Shown piece after piece: positions 54,525 through 64,000 of a stretch of 64,000 nt of DNA. The stretch is from Plantago ovata (lineage: Eukaryota; Streptophyta; Magnoliopsida; Lamiales; Plantaginaceae), in NCBI GenBank assembly GCA_028274465.1, contig CM051455.1, positions 76,680,489 through 76,744,488 on the forward strand, in the 5' to 3' direction. A program made the translations under genes and the position numbers. The notes beneath the pieces were generated by a model. That model had not been told where the DNA came from. It did no database searches and saw nothing but the letters and a program-made list of their open reading frames with translations. The stretch's first letter is position 1; each line of letters starts with the position of its first letter.

Positions 54525-56920
54525 ATGTCTTTAGGAGATGCTCCCTTGCTGAAGCTGGAAAACTACGAAAAATGGCGAAACAACATGATGCTACATCTTG
54601 AGGCCATTAGTGATGAGATGGTTACTGTCATTAATGATGGACCTATCAAAATCACTAAGGTTGAAAGAAGTTTTCCTCACAAAACCACAGAAGCTGGAAA
54701 GGAAACTATCTTAGGCGAACCAGTTGATACTGTCGTTCCAAAACCAAGAGAGGAATGGACTTCCGACGAAGCCAAGAGATTCCGTCTTGATGGCCAAGCA
54801 AGAAACATCATCATTCGATCAACTCCGGATACTATACAGTGCAAACTGTGGGGGTGCTAAAACTGCTAAGGAAGCTTAGAAAATGGTTCAAGATCTTTGT
54901 GCTGGATCTGACAAAACCAAGGAAAACAAACTCGAAGTGCTGAAGTTAAAGTTCCAGAACATTAAACAAGGTACAAATGAGTCACTGGAAGACTTGGACT
55001 TTAGATTCACAACTCTAGTTAGTGAAATGGCAGCCTTGGGTGTTGGAAATCTTTACTCAGACTCTGAGAAGGTGAAAACCATCATCAGAAGTCTGAACCA
55101 AGAATAGATCCACACTCAGAACTTCTACTACAATCAAGGAATGCCATGCATTACACCAACAAAGTTGTTCTCTCATCTTGCTACTGTCAACTACGAGACA
55201 AAGCAGAGAGAAAATGTGTCTGCTGAAAAATCGCAAAACATTACTCTTGCTACAAAGCTGTCATCTTCTGAAAAGAAGAATGATAAAGAGCCTGCTGATG
55301 AAAATGCTTTGGTTGTTAAAAACATGAAGAAATTCATCAGTAAGGAACTTGAAAGGCGAAAAGCAAAAGAGATACTGAACAAGCATCGTGGTAACAACTA
55401 CCATAAGCACAAGAATGAGACTGGCTCGCTGAACAAGCAAGCAACCTCATCAGAAGAACCAGCAGTTGGAAATGATCTCTGCTTTTACTGCAAAAAGCCT
55501 GGACACTTCAAAGAAAATTGCCCTTTGCTGAAAGGCAAATCTGCTGAAAAGAAGAAGAAGTTCAAAAGAGCTTTTATTGCTGAAGAAAAGAAGAAGCTTC
55601 AAGAAAAAATCGATGCATTATGCATTGATACTAGCTCCGAAAACAGTGAGGAAGGAAGCTCAGACACTGACGATGATGAAGCCACTCTTGACGTAGAGAT
55701 TGGCAAAGAAGTTTGTGGAATAGCAATGGAAGCTTATCCAGATGTGTCAAACTACGAGTTCTGCCTCATGGCCGGTCAGGTAAACAATCCTACATCTAAC
55801 TCAGACTCAGAAAGTGAAGACGAGATTGACCTTGACAAGATTCAAGGAGAAATCGAAAGATTTGAGAAAACTCTGAGCAAACAGCAAGAGAAACTATAGA
55901 TTGCTGAAACTCTGACCAAGCAGACTACTGAAAAGTATGTCTTGCTGAAAGAAGAGACAGAAGAGAAGGATGCTGAAATAAGGCGTCTAAAGAAGTTGAT
56001 TGCTGAAGCTACAGAGAAGAATTCTCAAATGGCAATAGAATTGGAAGAGTATCAGTCCTCAATTCTAAAGTTGCTGAAATCCAAGATATGAAAATCAATT
56101 TCAAATCTTATGCTGATGCAAGTAATACGCTGACTGAACTAAACTCTTACTTGAGAGATCCATCTCAGAAAGAAGGTTTACAACGTATGAAGGTGATGAC
56201 GTAATCATCTTGAGTAAAGACAAATCACCGATTTCCTTTGTACGTGCTACTGATAGTGGTCAACCAGAACTCTATCAGTTTGGTCAATCTAAGGTTGCTG
56301 AAAAATGCAATCAATTACCTACGACCGTAAAGCCCGCTGTTGCTACTCAAAGTAACAAGACTTTAAAAGGAAAAAAGGTTGCTGAGAAGCAAACTGTAAA
56401 GAAAAAGGATGCTGTAAAGCATTCCGCCAAACATGTTGCTGAAAAGCAATCTGTTAAGTCAAAAGGCAAGATTACTGAAAGTAATCAGAAGACCTTTGCT
56501 GACAAACCTGAATCAAGTAAGGTTGCTGACACAAAAGCTCAGCATTCTCCGAAAAGTGGACTAGGTTTTAAAACCAAGCAAAGTCAACTTTTTCACGAGT
56601 ATAAGCAAAGTCAGCAAAGATACTTCAAAGAGATGAACAAAATCAAGCCTAAGAGTTCTGAAAAGACTCAAAATGCTAGGGCTAGAAGGAACCTTGCTAG
56701 AAAAGAACTTACTGAAAAGTATGTTCAGCAAAAAGGACAACCGAGCAAGACACCACATCACAAAGTGGACTCAATCAGCACGAATCAAAAGTATTTTGGC
56801 TCAAAACCTTCTAGTTCCTCAGCAAGTAGAAAACAAGTCAAAGTTGAAAAACTTAAGACTTGGGTTTCCACTGGACGCATTCTTGAACATGTTAATGGAC
56901 ATCCAATATTGGATAATTAA
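54525..56920 (+). pseudogene. Copia I gag (broken)
   Basis: The ATG at 54525 (MSLGDAPLLKLENYEKW) opens the typical copia gag start (L..NY..W...M...L). The capsid-like part continues ALRKLW/EMVQDLC text, then LEVLKLKFQNIKQGTNESL. The zinc knuckle C-F-Y-C...H...C is at 55480-55521. Then come Lys-rich, acidic (DSESEDEIDLDKIQGE) and coiled-coil parts and a basic tail with VAEKQ repeats. A frameshift near 54845 and TAG at 54877, 55105 and 55897 break it. The TAA at 56918 is at the same place as in G, so it is probably an original gag end or lies in an intron, not decay. Confidence 0.8.
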
Positions 56921-56943
56921 CTTGTTTGCTCTTGATTGTGCAG
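56891..56943 (+). other. Candidate 53-bp intron at the gag-pol border
   Basis: gttaatgg...cttgattgtgcag. Its removal would put gag (ending ...EHV region, codon at 56888) directly in frame with the pol codons from 56944 (TSATDTNDAIWHFDSG). G has the same signals at 42741-42793. The acceptor has a good pyrimidine-rich tract; the donor is weak. A frameshift mechanism is the alternative. Confidence 0.35.
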
Positions 56944-59900
56944 ACTTCAGCCACGGACACAAACGATGCAATCTGGCACTTTGACAGTGGTTGTGGAAAG
57001 CACATGACGGGCAACAAGAATAACCTTATAAACTATAGACGGTGGTCTAAAGGTCCAACAATAAGGTTTGCTGGTGGAGGCTCTGGTTCTACAAAAGGCT
57101 ATGGTGACGTGAAGTTTGGATGCATTACCATTATGGGAGTTCTTTATGTCAAAAATCTTAAGTTTAATCTTTTCAACATGAGTCAGTCTGCTGACAAAGG
57201 AAACTTCATCAAAATCAAAAGTGATGAATGTAAACTTATAGATTTCGAGGCAAAGAAGGTTATTATGGTTGCAAGAAGATCAGGAGGCTTGTACACCGTA
57301 GATTGGTCTTCAGCAATCATTGAAAAATGCCTTCTTTCAGATTACGATTGCCTTGCTGAAAAAGCATGGTTATGGCATAAACGAACAAGTCATCTAAACT
57401 TCAAGACGCTGAATAAGCTGTCTAAAAAGACACTTGTAGTTGGATTACCTAAGGTTACTTTTAAGAAGGATGGTGTTTGCAATGCATGTCAGCAAGGAAA
57501 TCAAACCAAATCTTCTTTCAAGAACAAGGTAGTACCATCAACTACAAAACCTTTACAACTCTTGCACATGGACTTGTTTGAATTTTCTTCAACAAGCTAT
57601 GCTGGTAAGAAGTATGGTCTGGTGATGGTAGATGACTATTCAAGATTCACTTGGGTAGTATTTATCAAGCACAAATCTGAAACTAGGACTGAAATACCTA
57701 ACTTGCTGAATAAGCTTGAAGTCATGAAAAATGACAAGGTAAAGGTCATAAGGACAGACCATGGTACTGAGTTTGTAAACCAGTACATAACTGAGTATTG
57801 CACTTCAAAAGGCATACAACATCAGTTATCCTCAGTAAGGACACCACAACAAAATGGTGTTGCTGAACGGAAGAATCGTACCCTAAAAGAAGCCGCAAGA
57901 ACAATGTTTGCTGACACTGAAATAAGTGAGGCTTACTGGGTTGAAGAGATTAATACCGCCTGTTACACTCAAAACAGATGTCTGATTACTAAGGAATACA
58001 ACAAAACTCCGTATGAGTTGTTTGTTGGTAGACCTCCTAATATCACTCATCTAAGAGTATTTGGTTGTAAGTGTTTCGTTCTTAATAACGGTAGAGAATA
58101 CCTAAGAACATTTCAACCAAAGGTAGACGAAGCGATATTTCTTGGTTACTCCTGGCATAGTAAAGCTTATAGAGTTTACAACAAAAAGGCACAAAAGATC
58201 GAAGAATCAGTGCATGTTGTATTCCACGAAAAGACACAAGGGGTGCCTGCTGAAGAAGAAATATCAGAATGTATGAAAAAGTTAATCATACATGAGCAAA
58301 AAACTGAATCTAATGCTAGGCAAATCAAGTCAATTGAACTAAATGATGATTCTGACAATGACTCTTCTCCCCCAAGTCATGACAAGATAAATATAGTTCA
58401 CGACAAGGAAATTCCAGCAAAAGACGCAGTTGCTCCGGAAGTTGCTGGAACTACGCAACCTCTCGTGTCTGCTGATGAGTTACCATAATCTAGCAATGTT
58501 GAACAAGCAGTTGCTGATGAACCTATCTCAGCAGAGACACAAAATCCCAGTAGTACTGAACAAGTACATGCTGAAGAGTCACATGCTGATGAGCAAACAT
58601 ATCCAGATCCAACGAGCAGAAAACCTGTTAACAAATGGATTATAGATCATCCCTCTACGGACATGATTGGTGATATTGATAAACGCCAAGTGACTAGATC
58701 CAAAGTTTCTGCTACTCATGGACTTGCTGAAGAAGCAAATGTCGTAGAAGTAGAATCATTGTCAGAAATTGAACCTAAAACCATAGAAGAAGCTTTAAAG
58801 CATTCTGAATGGATCAAGGCAATGCAAGAAGAACTGGATCAATTTGAAAGGAACAAAGTCTGGAAACTCGTACCACTTGCTGAAGGCAAGAAAGCTATTG
58901 GTACAAAGTGGGTGTTCAGAAACAAGCTGAGTGAGTCTGGTGAAGTGATAAGAAACAAAGCACGTTTAGTTGTTCAAGGTTACTGTTAGACTGAAGGATT
59001 GGACTATGATGAGTCTTATGCACCAGTTGAAGGATTGGATGCAATTAGGCTTTTCTTGGCCTTTGCTGCTCACAATGACTTCATTGTTTACCAAATGGAT
59101 GTTAAAAGTGCATTCGTGAATGGTGATCTTTCTGAAGAAGTCTACTTAGAACAACCCCCTGGCTTTGAACTTCCCTCAGAAACCAAGATGGTATACAAGC
59201 TTCAGAAAACTGTATATGGTCTAAAGCAAGCACCAAGAGCTTGGTATGATACCTTAGCTAAGTTCTTGCTAGATAATGGTTTCAAGAAAGGTGAAGTTGA
59301 TAAAACCTTGTTTACCATGAACCATGATGGTAAAATACTCTTTGTTCAAATTTATGTAGATGACATAATTTTTGGATCTAAGGACAAGCAACTTTGCGAT
59401 GATTTTGCCAAACTCATAACAAACAAATTTGAAATGAGTATGATGGGAAAATTGAATTATTTTCTAGGATTGCAAGTCAAGCAACTCAAAGATGGAATTT
59501 TCATAAATCAAGCAAAGTATGCGAAAGAAATGCTCATAAAGTTTAGGATCAAAAAGGAAGAGAAACCTGAAAAGATCCGTATGAGTGTTGGTACCAAATT
59601 GGGCTATACTAAAGAAGATAAAAGTGTTGAAGAACACAAGTATAGGAAGCTCATTGGTTCCTTGTTGTCTTTAACAGCAAGTAGACCTGACATTCAGTAT
59701 GCTGTTTGTGTGTGTGCAAGATTCCATTCTGATCCAAGAGAATCACACTACAAAAAGGCACTTAAGATACTGAAATATGTTAAAGGTACAGTCAATGTTG
59801 GATTATGATATCCTAAAGATTCTGGACTTGAATTGGTTGGTTATTCTGATGCTGATCATAGAGGATCAACTCTTGATAGAAAAAGTACCTCTGGAACTTG

Positions 59901-60303
59901 TCAGTTTTTGGGTACTAGATTAATATCATGGTTCAGCATGAAGCAAACCTGTGTTGCCAATTCATCTACTGAATCTGAGTACATTGCAGCTGGTTGTTGC
60001 ACAGCTCAAATCCTATGGATTCAGCAACGATTAAGAGATTATGGTATTTCTGCAAAGAAAACACCAATCTTTTGTGATAATACGAGTGTTATTGCTATCA
60101 CGCAAAGTCCTAATTTTCATTCAAGGACCAAACACATTGATATTAGACATCATTTCATTAGAGATCATGTGGAAAAGGGAGATATTGAGGTTGTCAAAGT
60201 ACGTACTGATGATCAACTTGCTGACATCTTTACCAAGCCCCTACCAGATAATAGATTCGCACTGCTAAAATATAACCTTGGATTGATTGATTTACCTCAA
60301 TAA
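56944..60303 (+). pseudogene. Copia I pol (broken)
   Basis: Order: HFDSGCGKHMTGN; H-H-C-C zinc region; integrase core with Asp 57571-57573, Asp 57757-57759 and Glu 57865-57867 all kept; linker ending in the acidic SIELNDDSDNDSS part; RT with YVDD (59353-59364); RNase H with SDADHRGSTLDRKSTSG and STESEYIAAGCC. It ends LIDLPQ with a stop at 60301-60303. Nonsense codons occur at 58486 (TAA, CAA in F), 58987 (TAG, CAG in G) and 59806 (TGA, TGG in G). Without these three the frame is whole, so this copy is a near-complete record of the enzyme set. Confidence 0.9.
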
Positions 60304-61075
60304 AGGATACAGTTGGCAGAATGCTGAAACATGTATTTAGCAAGCCAAAGTAATCTTACTTCATGAAAAGCTCCTACCACTAATTTCTTCTAAAAAATGA
60401 TAGGTCACTACATGATTGCTGAAACAGGCATTCAGCAAGTAATTCCTTCAAAACGGGTATTTGTTAGGAAACTTGATAACTTGGTGAGACAGGCACTCAG
60501 TAGGAGAAAAAAAAATACCTTGAAGATTGTTGAAACGAGTATTCAGACAATCAAAGCTACTGAAACAGGTATCCAAGTATCAAGGAAATATTCTGAGACG
60601 GGAACTCAGAAAATAGCAAAACTCACCTCTCAGATTTTACCAAAAGATATCTCAAGTATAAAAAGAATTTATTGATACGGGAACTCAGAAATGTCTTTTA
60701 AACTTAAGAAAATATGAGATGTCTGAGTAAGGGGGAATTTTCAGCAAGTAACAAGGCTATGAATGCAAACTCGCTGAAAAGATTCTTGTGTATTTCAACA
60801 AGCAATGAAATTCCATAAATCTCGGTAAAATCAATTTGTGACGTTAATCGGGCACAGATAAACTCGTAATAATCATGACATGAAATGCAATCGTGGCCAT
60901 TGATTAAAAGGATTTATTAATCTAACGGTTAACATTACAAGAGAGAGAGTGCTCTCACGGTTTTTGTTAGTGGGCCCTACGCATTTAATGCAAAGGCTCC
61001 ACTAACGCCTTTGTTTCTCTGTTTAACCCTTGATGAAAACTCAAATCGATTGAGTTTCTCACACATCAGAGACAC
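60304..61075 (+). other. Copia I pol-3' ORF spacer with stem-loop array
   Basis: Seven small hairpins with a constant loop: near 60323-60341 (GCTGAA/TTTAGC), 60418-60436 (GCTGAA/TTCAGC, loop ACAGGCA), 60484-60501 (TGAG/CTCA), 60529-60547 (TGAA/TTCA), about 60560, 60593-60609 (CTGAG/CTCAG, loop ACGGGAA) and about 60672. The part from 60780 to 61075 is conserved with G and F and leads to the TATA box. Confidence 0.75.
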
Positions 61076-61083
61076 TATATAAA
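61076..61083 (+). promoter_or_regulatory. TATA box upstream of the I 3' ORF
   Basis: TATATAAA in agagacactatataaagaag, 140 bp before the ATG at 61216. A second tatataaag lies just before the ATG (61205-61213); it too is conserved but is too close to serve as a normal TATA box. Confidence 0.6.
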
Positions 61084-63257
61084 GAAGGAGTTAGAGAAAT
61101 GACAAAATTCTTTAACTCACATTTCCTTTCTCTGCAAATTTTAGCCTGAATCTACTGTACCTCCGGTCAAAAAGCAAACAATCTTTTTCGTACACATTGT
61201 CTTCTATATAAAGAAATGGCACAAAAAAGACAATCATCTAAGACCTCAAAGTCGTCTAAGGATGACAGTGCTGAGAAACGCACTGCTCCGGTGACTACTC
61301 CGGCGACTAACACAGCGAAAGTTGTGTTGAAAAATGGTAGAATAACCGAAAAACCTATGCCTCCCTCATATCTTGACACTGCAAATGTGAGATGATGATG
61401 CAATGGGGTGGTTTCGCCAAAGAGAAGTATATCCGATACTTCTATGAACAAGAACTAGACGGTGACAATGAAGAGGCGCTTGACTTCATCAAGCAGCAAG
61501 GCCTCATTCATTTTATAACTACTCGCCCGAAGCAAGTGAGCATATTAGATACAATGGAGTTCTACAATAATGCAGAAATCCAGTCCCTAACTGATAGTCA
61601 AGGAGTCACTGAAAAAGTGATCTTTACTACAGTTCAGAACACGCAAATCGTCCTGAAATGGACTGATTTAGCGGAAATCTTTCAGATTCCAACCACTGGA
61701 ACTGAAGATGACATCACTGCCACTGATGAAGAGATAGAAGCCTTCTACAGTGATGTCAGAAATGAGAAAATGAAGAAAGGAGAGATTGCTCCCGTGACTT
61801 GGACAAAGCACGTTAAGAGGAAGCATCTCTGCCACTCACTTGGTCTAGTAGCTCTGCTACTAATCAAATTCTTAGACTCCCAAGTTGGAGGAATAGACCA
61901 AGTAGGCTTGAGAAAGTTGCCGCTGCTGATGCATATCTATGAAAACAAAACGGAGCTCAACTGGGCAAAGTACATTTTCAACAGAATTGTTGATTGTGTT
62001 ACTAAGTTCAAGGTCAAGGTTGAAGACAACAAGGTCTCACCTACCTTCCCAGTCATGTATGGACTGAAGATATGCTTTATCCTTGAACACTTCAGGATTC
62101 AGCTGAGAAACCCATTGCCAATCAAGAAATCTGTATGCAATGTGGGAAGAGCCTTCTACAAGTAGAATGTACCTAAGACTGCTGGCAAGAAACTCGAAAA
62201 ATCAAAGAAGACAACAGCTGCAAATGTTGTCAGCACAAGCCAGCAAGAAAGGTATACAACAACTACAGATGTCACCACTCAGCAACTTAGAGATGAAACT
62301 GCTATAGATGGTGATGATGCAGACACCACTACACCTATTGCTGAAAATGCAACTACTGACGCCCCTGCTGGGAAACTGGAAAAATCCAAGAAGAAAAAGA
62401 GGAAAGCTGATGATGACACTCAGACTGCAGCGTCATCAGCAAACCCCGTCCCCAAGAGAAAAAGGACAAATAACCCAAGAAATAAAACACTGGCTCGCAA
62501 GTCAGTACCAATTGTCCATGATCTCTCGGACGATTCCCAAGCAGTTGCTGAAAAGCAAACTCCAATAGATGTTGACAAGGTGGTTACTGAAACCTATGTC
62601 TGCAATGTTGAAGTGTTTGCGGAAGCCTTCAACAATCAACTCAATTTTGATTCATCTACTGTGAATAGACCACAAGGCAGTGGAAATGAAATTCTTGCCC
62701 CAATCCCAGATATCTACATTGTAGATAATCTTGATGATCAGACTCTGGAACCAGTGACTGATATCGCTTCTGACATAAGAACTGCGGCACTTGCTGAAGC
62801 TGCCGTTGCTGAAAAGTTGGTTGCTGAACAAGCAACTCATCAAGTTGCTGAAGAACCAGTTGCTGAGACTGCAATGGTTCAAGTCCCAGAAGTCGCTTAA
62901 ACACCACAAGAAGCATTATTCGACGATGCATCTCGTGATGCTGAGAATACTGGCCCCAGTTCACCAAAGACATCAATTGATAAAGTTCAGCTTGTGCTGG
63001 AAGAAATAAGCCATCAAATGGAGTTGGATATTGAAGAAATATCCAACAAATCAATCGATGTTTTTATGACAAGCAGTGAGCTTAAGGGTCAAGATGCTTC
63101 TGCTCAACTTGTCATTTCAGAGACAAGGGAGATTGCTGAAACCGCACAGCTTTCTCAAACAGAGCAAGCAAAGAAGTCTGCTGAAGAAACAGTCCCAGAA
63201 ACTGAAGAAGCTGTTATTGCTGAAAGGACTGAGCCACAACCTGTCCTTCTTCAGCAG

Positions 63258-63333
63258 GTAGTTAACTCAAACCATCAACAAATCTTCACTTTATGAAACT
63301 CAATCTTTTGCTAATATTATGATTTCTCTACAG
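63258..63333 (+). other. Candidate intron 1 in the I 3' ORF
   Basis: CAG, then gtagttaac, 76 bp, then tttctctacag, then ACTTCTCAAG. It contains a stop, so it must be removed for the protein to continue. It is phase 0. Donor and acceptor are kept in H; F has the donor changed to gc-type (cagctagtt). Confidence 0.65.
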
Positions 63334-63402
63334 ACTTCTCAAGATGCAAGTCAGACGGTTGCTGAAGCCTCTGCACGAGAATCAACACTTCCTGCTCAGC
63401 AG

Positions 63403-63474
63403 GTAGTTAAAGTTTTTGGTAATACAACTAAGTTTGACAACTTAGTACTTGTATCTAACTCACATTTATTTCAG
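63403..63474 (+). other. Candidate intron 2 in the I 3' ORF
   Basis: CAGCAG, then gtagttaaag, 72 bp, then atttatttcag, then GATGAACAA. Phase 0; the exon between introns 1 and 2 is exactly 23 codons. F has gtagatgaag...attatttcag at the same place. Confidence 0.6.
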
Positions 63475-63570
63475 GATGAACAAATGGAGGATGCTTCTCA
63501 AGCTCATCAAGGAATGGAAATTGTACCAGCACAAACAAGTGTGCAACATGAGCTTGCTGAAACTCAGCAG

Positions 63571-63645
63571 GTAAATCATGTTTCAGCTTGGGACTCTAAG
63601 ACAATTATCCAAACCTTTCCTGAAGTAAATATTATTCTTTTTCAT
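63571..63645 (+). other. Candidate intron 3 in the I 3' ORF (acceptor lost)
   Basis: CAGCAG, then gtaaatcatg, 75 bp, ending tttttcat where F and H have ttttcag or tttcag. If the acceptor is lost, the stretch is read through in frame. Confidence 0.45.
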
Positions 63646-64000
63646 GCTCTAAAGGAGACCACTGAAGTGGTGCACATCACTGAAGATCCAAAAGTAAGTT
63701 CTGAAGAACTTTACTTCGACTTCAAAAGAACAACCTTGTCAAGAGTTGCTAAGTCTGTCAACAACCTTGCTAATGAGCTCAAATCTGATTGCTCAAATCA
63801 GAGAGAATATGAAGGAAAAATTTAAGAGTGCCTCTCCAGCTGAACAAGTTGTGATGCTCAAGGGTTCCTTTGTACCCGTGGTGGCTGATCCCCACAAAAT
63901 CAATGAAGAAGAGGAAGTAACGAGTGTTGCTCTTTACAAACATCTCGAGTTGATCATATTAACAGATGATGATGAAGAGGAAGAAGATGAAAAAAATCCC

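Larger units (their letters stand above)
52862..64000 (+). mobile_element. Copia I: 5' LTR, gag, pol and giant 3' ORF (runs off the window)
   Basis: The best-preserved copy: LTR, initiator-Met primer site, gag, pol, spacer with stem-loops, TATA box and 3' ORF, all in order. From the piece lengths in F and E the full element would be about 14-16 kb. That is large for copia and mostly due to the 3' ORF. It is inactive: at least seven in-frame stops are visible. Confidence 0.9.
61216..64000 (+). pseudogene. Copia I giant 3' ORF (broken; continues past the window)
   Basis: The ATG at 61216 (MAQKRQSSKTSKSSK) has the same start context as F and G. A deletion near 61385 shifts the frame. The globular part (61392-62165) has FYNNAEIQSLTDSQGV, KWTDLAEIFQIPTTGTEDDI, KHLCHSLGLVALLLIK and TELNWAKYIFNRIVDC, then FRIQLRNPLPIKKSVCNVG. 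Next are nuclear-signal-like KSKKKKRKADDD, VAEE/VAET repeats, SSELKGQDASAQLVISE, three candidate introns and MKEKFKSASPAEQVVML-type text near the end. Stops at 62163 (TAG; CAG elsewhere) and 62898 (TAA) plus frame changes near 63765 break it. I see no transmembrane segment, no protease and no chromatin-reader domain. Confidence 0.65.

Noticed and set aside
60304..60690. CRISPR-like array
   Set aside because: Repeats are short, imperfect, unevenly spaced and inside a eukaryotic retrotransposon; they are stem-loops without spacers.

Overview
This window looks like repeat-dense, non-genic nuclear DNA of a flowering plant, probably a eudicot. The evidence is plant-type Ty1/copia and Ty3/gypsy LTR retrotransposons with plant tRNA primer sites, a plant-type pentatricopeptide (PPR) gene remnant, a type I (AGL62-like) MADS-box remnant and a small Mutator-like element. 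There is no sign of bacterial operons, rRNA or CRISPR. I cannot name the species. Almost every coding region is broken by stops or frameshifts, so most entries are pseudogenes inside nested transposons.

Layout. 1-1195: unclassified AT-rich repeat-like DNA. 1196-1460: a patchwork of short repeated pieces (filler DNA) at the broken end of gypsy element A. 1430-5696: gypsy A (minus strand). 5697-11236: gypsy B (plus strand). A and B carry gag and protease but no reverse transcriptase, RNase H or integrase; B also has an accessory ORF. 11380-12710: PPR pseudogene. 12937-16758: copia D (minus; 3' LTR plus the end of a 3' ORF). 16758-18520: gypsy C fragment with LTR. 18521-20578: copia E (plus). 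20579-33905: copia F (minus; 5' LTR, pol and most of a giant 3' ORF), interrupted by a gypsy solo LTR with a 5-bp target duplication (24924-26297) and carrying a 1,026-bp tandem duplication. 33906-35076: truncated copia LTR J facing F. 35077-38289: low-copy DNA, a ~165-bp tandem repeat and a 905-bp Mutator-like element. 38290-41120: two remnants of a duplicated type I MADS-box gene. 41126-47394: copia G (plus), joined to an inverted copia piece H (47435-49640). 49641-52861: a long gypsy-type LTR and leader (K). 52862-64000: copia I, the most complete copy, running off the window.

The most interesting system is the copia family (D-I). After pol it has a ~0.9-kb spacer containing about seven small stem-loops with paired changes in their stems, then a conserved TATA box, then a 3' ORF that I estimate at about 1,700 codons. 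That ORF contains at least three short candidate introns whose splice sites are shared between copies. The predicted product has a basic N-terminus, a region resembling the 'putative plant transposon protein' domain, acidic and lysine-rich middle parts, and a conserved C-terminal region I do not recognise. Gypsy B carries an accessory ORF with a similar domain, although its superfamily is unrelated. Element lineages, domain calls and the intron and promoter models come from reading the sequence only and were not tested by database search.
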